Source: an uncultured Muribaculum sp. (GTDB lineage Bacteria; Bacteroidota; Bacteroidia; Bacteroidales; Muribaculaceae). From it: DNA of 10,028 nt. Numbering within the stretch: the first letter of the stretch is position 1; each line of letters opens with the position of its first letter. Where the stretch lies: the NCBI GenBank assembly GCA_947573015.1, contig CANPDS010000067.1:1-10028 (forward strand), read 5' to 3'. Below, piece by piece: positions 1 to 6,334 of the stretch. The translations under genes and the position numbers were made by a program. The notes under the pieces are model-generated. The model saw only the letters and a program-made list of their open reading frames with translations. It did no database searches and had not been told where the DNA came from.

Positions 1-63
1 TTCGATAATCCATCTTAAAATCTACATCAAATAAATTTAAACAGTTTCTTAGAGTGTATAAAA

Positions 64-95
64 TTTGGATATTACAAAATAACAATATATATTTG
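64..95 (+). promoter_or_regulatory. Bacteroidetes-type promoter for the coiled-coil protein gene
   Basis: TTTG at 64-67 and TATATTTG at 88-95 match the Bacteroidetes primary sigma factor consensus (TTTG, 19-21 bp, TAnnTTTG) exactly, with a 20-bp spacer. Transcription would begin near 101-103, giving a leader of roughly 65 nt before the ATG at 166. The surrounding 165 bp is AT-rich and holds no other feature I can support. Confidence 0.65.
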
Positions 96-165
96 CAATG
101 TAAAAAATCAGAACATCCTTTAGCATTGGTGTGGAAACACAATCCAGCAACTAATAATTACAACT

Positions 166-720
166 ATGAAGAATACACAAGCATCAGCTGTGGGCAATCT
201 ACAGAACAAAACGAAGACAAAAGCTCCTCGGTACAAATTCGACGACACTTGGAAAGCCATGCTCCACAGATTTGAGGAGATATATGGCGTGGAATTTGAG
301 AAAGAGATCCGCGACTATATCGAGACCGGTAAAAACTACGATGACTACTTCCGCGACTGTGCATTTGAGTGCGTGTGGATACTGCTGAAAGCAGAGATCG
401 ACCGCCGCAAAGCACGCAATGACCGTGCCCGCGAGCGTCGTCGCAAGCACCGTGAGGCCGCTGAACGCGAAAAGCGCGAAGCTGAGGAGGCGGCTCTTGC
501 CGCAGCCCGTCGCGAAGAGGAGGAGCGTCAGGCCGCACTGGAGACAGAGCGTCGTCGCCGTGCCGAGATGCGCCGCAACCGTAATGTACAGCGCCGCGAC
601 TCCATCACAACTATCACTAAATCAACCAGTCAACCCACAACCACGCCAACAGGTAGCAAACCAGTGTTTGCCAACCGATTCCGTGGTCCCGGCCTGCGCA
701 ATCCCCAACGCCCGACATAA
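166..720 (+). CDS. Hypothetical charged coiled-coil protein, 184 aa
   Basis: I do not recognise this protein. Residues about 20-80 are a mixed, aromatic-containing segment that looks globular (FDDTWKAMLHRFEEIYGVEF, later YDDYFRDCAFECVWILLKAE). Residues about 80-145 form a very Arg/Glu/Ala-rich stretch that should be one long helix or coiled coil. The last 40 residues are Ser/Thr/Pro-rich and then basic (FANRFRGPGLRNPQRPT), and probably disordered. There is no signal peptide or membrane segment, so it is probably cytoplasmic; the high charge could suit binding to nucleic acid or ribosomes, but that is speculation. The start at 166 is chosen because it lies about 65 nt after a good promoter and opens the full GC-rich reading frame. 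It sits upstream of rsmA on the same strand, with a 138-bp gap that holds a separate promoter, so co-transcription is uncertain. Confidence 0.75.
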   Translation: MKNTQASAVGNLQNKTKTKAPRYKFDDTWKAMLHRFEEIYGVEFEKEIRDYIETGKNYDDYFRDCAFECVWILLKAEIDRRKARNDRARERRRKHREAAEREKREAEEAALAAARREEEERQAALETERRRRAEMRRNRNVQRRDSITTITKSTSQPTTTPTGSKPVFANRFRGPGLRNPQRPT

Positions 721-780
721 CTGCGACTGCAACCGGAAGGGCATCCTTTCAGCATGAGGCCGCACATTAAATTCAGCGTT

Positions 781-815
781 TTTGAGGGATTTTAGGGAAA
801 ACTTGTTTAAATTTG
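781..815 (+). promoter_or_regulatory. Probable promoter of the rsmA-mgtE-slyD operon
   Basis: TAAATTTG at 808-815 is a perfect match to the Bacteroidetes -7 element TAnnTTTG. A TTTG at 781-784 could be the -33 element; the 23-bp spacer is slightly longer than usual, which lowers confidence. Transcription would start near 822, giving a leader of about 37 nt before the rsmA ATG at 859. Confidence 0.5.
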
Positions 816-858
816 TTGTTTGATTATATAGACAACCCCTTAAAATCACTTTTTGCCT

Positions 859-1671
859 ATGGCTCAGAATGGCAAAGTCCGACCCAAGAAAGCCCTTGGG
901 CAACATTTTCTCACCGACGAGAATGTGTCGCGCCGCATAGCCGACACACTCTCCGATTATGTCGGCACACCGGTGATCGAGGTCGGTCCCGGCATGGGCA
1001 TGCTTACAAAATATCTTATCGCCGACGGTCACGACGTGACAGTAGTGGAAATCGACGGCGAGAGCATCGATTACCTGCGTGAGAACTATCCGGCGCTACA
1101 GGGCGAGCGCATCATCAGCGGCGATTTCCTGCAGATGGACCTTGCCGAAGCGATGGGGGGCCGACAATTCTGCGTTATAGGCAACTACCCCTACAATATC
1201 TCCTCGCAGATATTCTTCAAAGTGCTCGACTACAAGGATATGATACCCTGCTGCAGCGGCATGCTGCAGCGCGAGGTGGCCGAACGCCTTGCCGCCGGTC
1301 CGGGTACAAAAGCACGGGGCATACTCAGCGTGCTGCTACAGGCATGGTACGATGTGAAATACCTTTTCACAGTGGATGAGCATGTGTTCAATCCACCGCC
1401 AAAAGTAAAGTCGGGGGTAATAATCATGAAGCGCAATGGAGTGACAGATCTCGGATGCGACGAGCGCCTGTTCAAGACAGTGGTGAAGACCACATTCGGA
1501 CAGCGCCGCAAGACGATACGCAACTCCATGCGCGGACTTGTGCCCGGCGGAGCCATTCTTCCCGACTCCACACTCTGGACACTGCGCCCCGAACAGCTGT
1601 CGGTAGCCGACTTCGTGGCCCTGACAAATCTGGTGGCTGACATACGCAGACAGGCCGCACCACAACCCTAA
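859..1671 (+). CDS. rsmA: 16S rRNA (adenine1518/1519-N6)-dimethyltransferase RsmA (KsgA), 270 aa
   Basis: RsmA uses S-adenosylmethionine to dimethylate two adjacent adenines in the 3'-terminal hairpin of 16S rRNA during late 30S assembly in the cytoplasm. Seen here: the N-terminal family signature KKALGQHFL (residues 10-18), the SAM-binding glycine motif IEVGPGMG (40-47), the catalytic motif GNYPYNIS (108-115, the NLPYN region of the family), and the C-terminal FNPPPKVKSGV segment. The length of 270 aa matches the family. A TTG lies two codons upstream in frame, but the ATG at 859 gives the typical start and is preferred. The gene is followed after 24 bp by mgtE and probably heads an operon with it and the SlyD gene. 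Loss of RsmA is known to confer kasugamycin resistance in other bacteria. Confidence 0.96.
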   Translation: MAQNGKVRPKKALGQHFLTDENVSRRIADTLSDYVGTPVIEVGPGMGMLTKYLIADGHDVTVVEIDGESIDYLRENYPALQGERIISGDFLQMDLAEAMGGRQFCVIGNYPYNISSQIFFKVLDYKDMIPCCSGMLQREVAERLAAGPGTKARGILSVLLQAWYDVKYLFTVDEHVFNPPPKVKSGVIIMKRNGVTDLGCDERLFKTVVKTTFGQRRKTIRNSMRGLVPGGAILPDSTLWTLRPEQLSVADFVALTNLVADIRRQAAPQP

Positions 1672-1695
1672 TCATTTCACACACACCGAACTCTG

Positions 1696-3057
1696 ATGAA
1701 AGAACATACCCCGGAGTTTCTTGACGATCTGAAAGTAATAATCGAGCGCCACGACGAGGAGGAGGCAAAAAAAGCGATAGCCGACCTACACCCCGCCGAC
1801 ATAGCCGAACTATATCAGGATCTCGATCTTGAAGAAGCGGAATTCCTCTACAAACTGCTTGACGACGAGACCGCAGCCGACGTGCTGATGGAGCTTGACG
1901 AGGATGACCGCCACAAGCTGCTCAGCGACATGACAGCCGAGGATATCGCCCGCCAGGTGGTGCACCTCGACACAGACGATGCCGTAGACATCATTCAGGA
2001 ACTCGATGCCGACGAACGCGACGAGATCCTTGCCCAGATCGACGACGTGGAACAGGCCGGCGACATCATCGACCTGCTACAGTACGACGAGGACACCGCC
2101 GGTGGTCTCATGAGCACCGAGATGATCGTGGTCAACGAAAACTGGTCGATGCCGCAATGCATACAGGAGATGCGCCGTCAGGCCGAAAGCCTCGACGACA
2201 TCTACTATGTATATGTGGTCGACAATGACTACAGACTTCTCGGAGTGCTGCCGCTGAAGAAGATGCTCACGCATCCGTCGGTAAGCAAGATAAAGCATGT
2301 GATGGAGACCGACCCTATAGTGGTGAAGACCGACACTCCGATCGACGATCTTACGCTCGACTTCGAGAAGTATGACCTCGTGGCGATGCCTGTTGTAGAC
2401 TCAATAGGGCGCCTTGTGGGGCAGATCACCGTCGACGACGTAATGGACGAGGCCCGCGAACAGAGCGAACGCGACTACCAGCTGGCCTCCGGTCTGTCGG
2501 GCGATGTCGATGCCGACGACTCGGTACTGGCGCAGACACGTGCCCGCATCCCGTGGCTGCTCATAGGCATAGCCTCAGGCATACTCGCCTCGGTGATCCT
2601 CAGCACATTCGAGAGCCAGCTCGCTGCAGTGACCACCCTGGCGCTATTCATCCCCATCATCGGCGGCACAGGTGGCAATGTCGGCGTGCAGGCGTCGGCC
2701 ATAGTGGTGCAAGGCCTCGCCAACGGTTCGCTTGACATCAAGGAATTTGCCTCACAATTGGGCAAAGAGGTGCTGATCGGTCTGCTCAACGCAACCATAA
2801 TAGCCGGAGTGGTGTTCTTATATAATCTGGTGATGCTCCCGGGAGAATTTGCCGTAACCCTCTCGGTAGCCGTCTCGCTCTTCGCCGTGGTGATGTTCGC
2901 CACCATCCTCGGCACAGTAGTGCCTCTCACGCTGGAGAAACTGAAGATCAACCCGGCGCTTGCCACCGGGCCGTTCATACAGATCTCCAACGACATTGTG
3001 GGCTTGATCATATATGTGCAGATAGCCACTTTCTTCCTTAAAATATTCTCTAACTGA
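1696..3057 (+). CDS. mgtE: Magnesium transporter MgtE, 453 aa
   Basis: MgtE is an inner-membrane Mg2+ channel/transporter gated by intracellular Mg2+. The domains appear in the usual order. First is an acidic helical MgtE_N superhelix (about residues 5-130, rich in Asp/Glu). Next is a pair of CBS domains (about 135-260, with YVVDNDYRLLGVLPL and the second-repeat VDSIGRLVGQITVDDVMD). An acidic linker helix follows, then a C-terminal pore domain with about five membrane segments beginning near residue 285 (IPWLLIGIASGILASVILS). The family's GGTGGNVGVQ motif is at about 322-331. Asp433 in the last helix (NDIVGLIIYV) appears to match the ion-selecting Asp432 of Thermus MgtE. The length is standard. 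The gene lies 24 bp after rsmA and 26 bp before the SlyD gene, so co-transcription is likely. No Mg2+ riboswitch is visible. Confidence 0.96.
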   Translation: MKEHTPEFLDDLKVIIERHDEEEAKKAIADLHPADIAELYQDLDLEEAEFLYKLLDDETAADVLMELDEDDRHKLLSDMTAEDIARQVVHLDTDDAVDIIQELDADERDEILAQIDDVEQAGDIIDLLQYDEDTAGGLMSTEMIVVNENWSMPQCIQEMRRQAESLDDIYYVYVVDNDYRLLGVLPLKKMLTHPSVSKIKHVMETDPIVVKTDTPIDDLTLDFEKYDLVAMPVVDSIGRLVGQITVDDVMDEAREQSERDYQLASGLSGDVDADDSVLAQTRARIPWLLIGIASGILASVILSTFESQLAAVTTLALFIPIIGGTGGNVGVQASAIVVQGLANGSLDIKEFASQLGKEVLIGLLNATIIAGVVFLYNLVMLPGEFAVTLSVAVSLFAVVMFATILGTVVPLTLEKLKINPALATGPFIQISNDIVGLIIYVQIATFFLKIFSN

Positions 3058-3083
3058 ACTAACAAAATAAACACCAATAAATT

Positions 3084-3650
3084 ATGGAAAAAATCGAACC
3101 CGGAAAATATGTTGAGATGGTCTACGACCTCTATGTAGTGGAACCCGACGGGGAGCAGCTCGTGCACAAGTCGGAACCCGACAACCCCGAACGCATCATC
3201 TATGGTGTGACACAGGGCGTCATCGTACCCCTTGAAAAGGCAATCGAAGGCCTCAAGAAAGGTGATACATTCGATGTGAAGGTATCGGCTGCAGAGGGAT
3301 TCGGTCCGCACGACCCCGAGCAGGTGGCTCACCTCGACAAGACCATCTTCGAAGTAGAAGGCAAATTTGACGATGAATATGTAACCGTAGGCAACTACAT
3401 CCCCATGATGACCGCCGAAGGATACCGCATCAACGGCAAAGTGCTCGAAATCACCGACAAAGAAGTAGTGATGGACTTCAACCACCCCCTCGCAGGCAAG
3501 GACGTGCGGTTCAACGGCAGCATCAGCGAGGTGCGCGAGGCAACTCCCGAAGAGCTTCATCCGGCCCACGGCGGCTGCGGTGGTTGCGGCGGATCATGCG
3601 ACGACGGCCAGTGCGGCTGCGATGGCGGCAGCTGCGGCGGTTGCAATTGA
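3084..3650 (+). CDS. slyD: SlyD-like FKBP-type peptidyl-prolyl cis-trans isomerase with Cys-rich metal-binding tail, 188 aa
   Basis: This is a cytoplasmic prolyl isomerase and chaperone of the SlyD subfamily. The N-terminal FKBP half (residues about 1-70) shows YDLYVVEPDGEQL and the FKBP core sequence GVIVPLEKAIEGLKKGD. It is interrupted by the insert-in-flap chaperone domain (about 70-130, containing AAEGFGPHDPEQV and NYIPMMTAEGYRI) and resumes with VVMDFNHPLAGKDVRFNG, the typical SlyD strand. The last 24 or so residues are almost only Gly, Cys and Asp, with seven cysteines and two preceding histidines (ELHPAHGG). In SlyD such tails bind nickel and other transition metals; metal binding here is inferred. 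There is no signal peptide. The start at 3084 follows mgtE by 26 bp, and a hairpin follows the stop. The Cys spacing is not CxxC-regular, so a structured metal cluster is less likely than flexible metal storage or delivery. Confidence 0.93.
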   Translation: MEKIEPGKYVEMVYDLYVVEPDGEQLVHKSEPDNPERIIYGVTQGVIVPLEKAIEGLKKGDTFDVKVSAAEGFGPHDPEQVAHLDKTIFEVEGKFDDEYVTVGNYIPMMTAEGYRINGKVLEITDKEVVMDFNHPLAGKDVRFNGSISEVREATPEELHPAHGGCGGCGGSCDDGQCGCDGGSCGGCN

Positions 3651-3673
3651 TAGCATAGACAGACAATACAAAA

Positions 3674-3726
3674 CAGAGGCCGCATAGCAGAAATGCCAGG
3701 ATAGACATTCCGCTATGCGGCCTCTG
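3674..3726 (+). terminator. Hairpin after the SlyD gene, probable operon terminator
   Basis: A perfect 15-bp inverted repeat (CAGAGGCCGCATAGC at 3674-3688 and its complement at 3712-3726) encloses a 23-nt loop, starting 24 bp after the SlyD stop. The stem is GC-rich. The following bases (CTATTATCG) are only mildly T-rich, so it may be a weak intrinsic terminator or an mRNA 3'-end stabiliser. Confidence 0.6.
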
Positions 3727-3759
3727 CTATTATCGTAAGACACTATATAACAACGTAAG

Positions 3760-3778
3760 GACGCACCTTGGGTGCGTC
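3760..3778. repeat. Perfect 8-bp palindrome just upstream of the sirtuin start
   Basis: GACGCACC (3760-3767) and GGTGCGTC (3771-3778) are perfect complements separated by the triplet TTG. In RNA this makes a tight, GC-rich hairpin whose 3' edge lies 16 nt upstream of the sirtuin ATG at 3795. It is not followed by a T run, so it is not a classic terminator. It may be an interspersed palindromic element, an attenuator or a translation-control hairpin. Confidence 0.6.
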
Positions 3779-3794
3779 TGCTCCAACAACAACT

Positions 3795-4478
3795 ATGAAA
3801 CCGAAACTCGTAATATCTACCGGCGCAGGAATGAGCGCCGAAAGCGGCATATCCACCTTCCGCGACGCAGGCGGACTTTGGGAAAAATATCCTGTGATGC
3901 AGGTGGCCAGCGCAGATGGATTCGCTGCCAATCCGGCACTCGTGCATGAGTTTTACAACCAGCGCCGCCACGATCTCCTCAAAGCCGAGCCTAATGCCGG
4001 ACACCTCGGACTGGTAGATCTGGAACAATGGTACGACGTGTACGTGATCACACAGAATGTCGACGACCTGCATGAACGCGCCGGCAGCTCCCATGTGCTC
4101 CACCTGCATGGCGAGCTGATGAAGGTACGCGCCATCGACGACGAGACCAAGGTATACACCCTCCACCCCGGGGCGCTCGACACTACCCCCGATACCGTGA
4201 TCGACGGTCACCGCGTGCGCCCCCACATCGTATTTTTTCAGGAAGCGGTGCCCAATATCGAGCCTGCGATCGACCTCGTGCAGGAAGCCGACATCTTCGT
4301 GGTGATCGGCACGTCGCTCAACGTCTACCCCGCCGCCGGACTGCTGCAGTACGTGCGCCCCGGAGTCCCCGTCTACTATATAGATCCCCACCCCGCCGCT
4401 GTCCCCTCCCGTGTCACCGTACTCCCCCTCCCCGCAACCCAAGGAGTGGCCCGCCTCGCCACCATCCTCCATCCCTGA
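3795..4478 (+). CDS. cobB: NAD-dependent protein deacylase, CobB/sirtuin class III type, 227 aa
   Basis: Sirtuins remove acyl groups from lysine side chains using NAD+, giving nicotinamide and O-acyl-ADP-ribose. Seen here: the NAD-binding GAGMSAESGISTFRD (residues 10-24), TQNVDDLHERAGS (86-98), the catalytic histidine in HLHGEL (His105), and GTSLNVYPAAG (172-182). Tyr54 and Arg57 in FYNQRR form the YxxR pair that in SIRT5 and E. coli CobB contacts succinyl and malonyl groups, so desuccinylase/demalonylase activity is plausible. There are no cysteines in the small domain, so the usual four-Cys zinc site is missing; from memory this also holds for Bacteroides homologues. The usual FGE motif reads FFQE (148-150, Gly to Gln). 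The ATG at 3795 is preferred over an upstream TTG at 3768, which lies inside the palindrome. No clear promoter is visible in the 140 bp upstream. The end overlaps no other gene. Confidence 0.93.
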   Translation: MKPKLVISTGAGMSAESGISTFRDAGGLWEKYPVMQVASADGFAANPALVHEFYNQRRHDLLKAEPNAGHLGLVDLEQWYDVYVITQNVDDLHERAGSSHVLHLHGELMKVRAIDDETKVYTLHPGALDTTPDTVIDGHRVRPHIVFFQEAVPNIEPAIDLVQEADIFVVIGTSLNVYPAAGLLQYVRPGVPVYYIDPHPAAVPSRVTVLPLPATQGVARLATILHP

Positions 4479-4558
4479 CAAGCACCAGAAAGTTTGTTAA
4501 TTATAATTAAAAACACGCAATCTAACATATAATTCATATCGATACCATAAAATTTAGC

Positions 4559-4587
4559 TACATTTGCACACTATACTTCTATTTTTG
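4559..4587 (+). promoter_or_regulatory. Probable promoter region of the CotH-family gene (two -7 boxes)
   Basis: Two perfect TAnnTTTG elements occur: TACATTTG at 4559-4566 and TATTTTTG at 4580-4587. Neither has a clean TTTG at the ideal -33 distance; upstream bases are AT-rich (TTCATATC, TTTAGCTA). Either would give an AT-rich leader of roughly 140-170 nt before the ATG at 4734. Within that leader an 18-codon frame starts at 4595, but I see no reason to think it is translated. Confidence 0.5.
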
Positions 4588-4733
4588 TACAAATATGGTC
4601 ACATACAATTCTAATACTAACCTTATCAATTGTATTTATCCATCATTTTAGCTCAGTAGAAACAGATATTTCCCAGTCAATCAAGATTATCACCCGTGGT
4701 ATAAACAGCAACCAATATATTATCAATTAGAAT

Positions 4734-6164
4734 ATGAGATTTATTTCATCTACCATCGGCATATTAATGCCTTTTCTGGCAGTCTTCGCACAGGAAAGCG
4801 ACAATCCAGCATTGCCCACTCCTGTAGCCGATATTCCTTTATCGGGAACTCTGCCGGTATGCTATGTCAACACAGAAAATGGCGCTGCTATCGTAAGTAA
4901 AGAAGATTATATCAATGCACAGATATGGATTGATCCATTAGGTATCGATGGCTTAGAAGCATTCGGCAGCAAGGATGCCCCAATAGCCACTGAGATCCGT
5001 GGTCGAGGGAACTCATCATGGTCCGGATATGGCAAAAAGCCATATAAAATTAAACTCAATAAAAAGAATGAGCCGTTTGGATTCCCCAAAAGCAAACACT
5101 TTGCACTGCTTGCGCACGCTCCAACACAATCCTATTTCTGTGGAGAAACCGCATACGAATTGGCGAGACTTATCGGCCTGGGATGGGTGCCGCGCTCATA
5201 TCCTGTAGAGGTAGTCCTCAACGGAGTCAACATCGGAGTATATGCATTCTCCGAGAGTGTACGCATTGATGACGGACGTATAGAGATCGATGAGCAACCG
5301 GAAAACAATACCGATGAGGCTACAATACCTTATGGCTGGATTGTGGAGATTGACAACACCGAAGATATACCGCAAATTTTGGTACCACAGTCGATAGATT
5401 CAGACCCGGACGCATTCATATCACGTTTCACAATGAAGACTCCGGAGATCATATCAAAGCAGCAGGAGGACTGGATCACCGACCAAATGACAACCTTGAC
5501 CCATCAGATACTGAATCCCGACAAGAGTCAAGCCACATGGACCGACATGATCGACATCGAATCACTTGCAAAATACTATATTGTACAAGAGCTTAGCGGC
5601 AACTACGATGCTTTTGTCGGAAGCACCTATATGTACAAAGGTACAGGCGACAAGTGGATATTCGGCCCCATATGGGATTCGGAATGGACATTTGTACTAC
5701 CGGAACGCACCGGACATATATGGGAAGAACGCATAGAACTGACCGGTATCCCATACGTGAACTACACTTGGATAAAAGAAATCATCAAATTTCCGGTATT
5801 TCAGGAGGAGGTCCGCCGCGTATGGAGCGATTTCTATCCCACACAGTTCAACAAAGTGTCGGACTTCATCGACAATTTCTATAACCTCACTAAGGCCGGA
5901 TATGAAACGAACAATCTTATATGGCCTGACTATATTTCAAACGACATTCACTCCACATACAACCATCTTAAATCAAACATTTCAGGATACGCACAGTGGT
6001 TTGACAAAATGATCCTGTCCGATGACTTCTCTGCCATCGACAACGTTGCCGCCGATTCCGATGCCACAACTGTATGGTATACTTTACAAGGACAGCGCCT
6101 CTCCATCCGCCCCACACTCCCGGCATCTATGTGGAAGTCGCCGGCGGTACATCCCGCAAAGTAG
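4734..6164 (+). CDS. Secreted CotH-kinase-family protein, 476 aa, C-terminal tail out of frame
   Basis: CotH-family proteins have an atypical protein-kinase fold; the B. subtilis founder phosphorylates spore-coat proteins, while Bacteroidales members are exported proteins of mostly unknown substrate. Residues 1-20 are a signal peptide (MRFISSTIGILMPFLAVFA, likely cut before QES). Family motifs follow: GRGNSSW (90-96), then KKPYKIKLNKK (101-111, nucleotide-side lysines), FPKSKHFALLA, the helical region with YELARLIGLGWVPRS, LNGVNIGVYAFSESVRID, and GPIWDSEWTF with Trp314/Asp315, equivalent to the WDxDW region. The sequence near the end, VWYTLQGQRLSIRP, is the start of the standard Bacteroidales C-terminal tail. 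The rest of that tail lies in another frame, so the encoded protein ends in an unrelated 15-residue stretch at TAG 6162-6164. The gene is more AT-rich than its left neighbours. A bulged hairpin follows. Confidence 0.85.
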   Translation: MRFISSTIGILMPFLAVFAQESDNPALPTPVADIPLSGTLPVCYVNTENGAAIVSKEDYINAQIWIDPLGIDGLEAFGSKDAPIATEIRGRGNSSWSGYGKKPYKIKLNKKNEPFGFPKSKHFALLAHAPTQSYFCGETAYELARLIGLGWVPRSYPVEVVLNGVNIGVYAFSESVRIDDGRIEIDEQPENNTDEATIPYGWIVEIDNTEDIPQILVPQSIDSDPDAFISRFTMKTPEIISKQQEDWITDQMTTLTHQILNPDKSQATWTDMIDIESLAKYYIVQELSGNYDAFVGSTYMYKGTGDKWIFGPIWDSEWTFVLPERTGHIWEERIELTGIPYVNYTWIKEIIKFPVFQEEVRRVWSDFYPTQFNKVSDFIDNFYNLTKAGYETNNLIWPDYISNDIHSTYNHLKSNISGYAQWFDKMILSDDFSAIDNVAADSDATTVWYTLQGQRLSIRPTLPASMWKSPAVHPAK

Positions 6165-6178
6165 CCATCAGCCGATAG
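6113..6178 (+). other. Displaced end of the CotH protein's C-terminal tail (frameshift)
   Basis: Reading 6113-6178 in the frame offset by one base from the CotH gene gives HTPGIYVEVAGGTSRKVAIS, one Arg and a TAG at 6176-6178. This is exactly the missing second half of the WYTLQGQRLSIRP tail. Adding one C to the four-C run at 6110-6113 joins the two halves without a gap. The restored protein would be about 481 aa. The cause may be a real deletion, a phase-variable homopolymer or a sequencing error. Confidence 0.8.
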
Positions 6179-6203
6179 CCATCTCACGAAGCGCGACAAC
6201 GAT

Positions 6204-6240
6204 ATCATAAACCTAAAGCTATACAATTAGGCTTTATGAT
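6204..6240 (+). terminator. Bulged hairpin after the CotH gene, possible terminator
   Basis: ATCATAAACCTAA (6204-6216) pairs with TTAGGCTTTATGAT (6227-6240) as a 13-bp stem with a single bulged C at 6232 and a 10-nt loop. It begins 25 bp after the restored tail stop. The bases after it (AATTTAG) are not a strong T run. Its right arm overlaps the left arm of the 35-bp inverted repeat at 6235-6240, so the two RNA structures would exclude each other. Confidence 0.5.
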
Positions 6241-6264
6241 AATTTAGAAGATAAACTATGCTTG
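6233..6264 (+). promoter_or_regulatory. Weak candidate promoter for the beta-helix gene
   Basis: TTTA at 6233-6236 and TATGCTTG at 6257-6264 match the Bacteroidetes consensus with one mismatch in each box and a 20-bp spacer. The -7 box lies inside the left arm of the inverted repeat. If used, transcription would begin near 6270, so the mRNA would carry only the right arm and could not form the long hairpin. This is the best candidate between the CotH gene and the beta-helix gene, but it is weak. Confidence 0.25.
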
Positions 6265-6333
6265 TACATAAACCGGACTGACATTCAATCTGTTTTAAAT
6301 GTACAAGCATAGTTTATCTTCTAAATTATCATA
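6235..6333. repeat. Perfect 35-bp inverted repeat with 29-bp spacer
   Basis: Positions 6235-6269 (TATGATAATTTAGAAGATAA...) and 6299-6333 (...TTATCTTCTAAATTATCATA) are exact reverse complements over 35 bp. They are separated by 29 bp (6270-6298), and the match ends at both sides with a mismatch. The right arm ends 1 bp before the beta-helix gene's ATG at 6335. Transcription through the whole element would give a very stable hairpin covering the ribosome landing region. Perfect long repeats like this are unusual for a simple terminator, and no T run follows. Possible roles are a recombinase inversion site, a mobile-element end or remnant, or a translation-blocking hairpin. I see no recombinase gene in the window. 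Confidence 0.9.
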
Positions 6334-6334
6334 T

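Noticed and set aside
54..275. A 73-codon frame starting at GTG before the coiled-coil gene
   Set aside because: It begins upstream of the inferred transcript start, overlaps the GC-rich gene in another frame, and shows no recognisable composition or motif.
2475..3569. A 364-codon minus-strand open frame across mgtE and the SlyD gene
   Set aside because: It spans two well-supported + strand genes and shows no family motifs; this is a codon-bias artefact.
3594..4481. A 295-codon open frame on the minus strand opposite the sirtuin gene
   Set aside because: It is an antisense shadow caused by the GC-rich codon bias of the sirtuin gene; its translation is Gly/His/Val-rich without domain features, and the + strand gene has clear motifs.
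4595..4651. An 18-codon upstream frame in the CotH leader (MVTYNSNTNLINCIYPSF)
   Set aside because: It is short, in AT-rich leader sequence, and has no features of a regulatory leader peptide.
4648..4680. tRNA-like D-arm sequence TTAGCTCAGTAGAAACAG
   Set aside because: The D-arm resemblance is by chance: no acceptor stem, anticodon stem or TTC-loop could be built around it.
6235..6333. The 35-bp inverted repeat as the ends of a complete insertion sequence
   Set aside because: Only 29 bp lie between the arms, no transposase is present, and no flanking target duplication was found.
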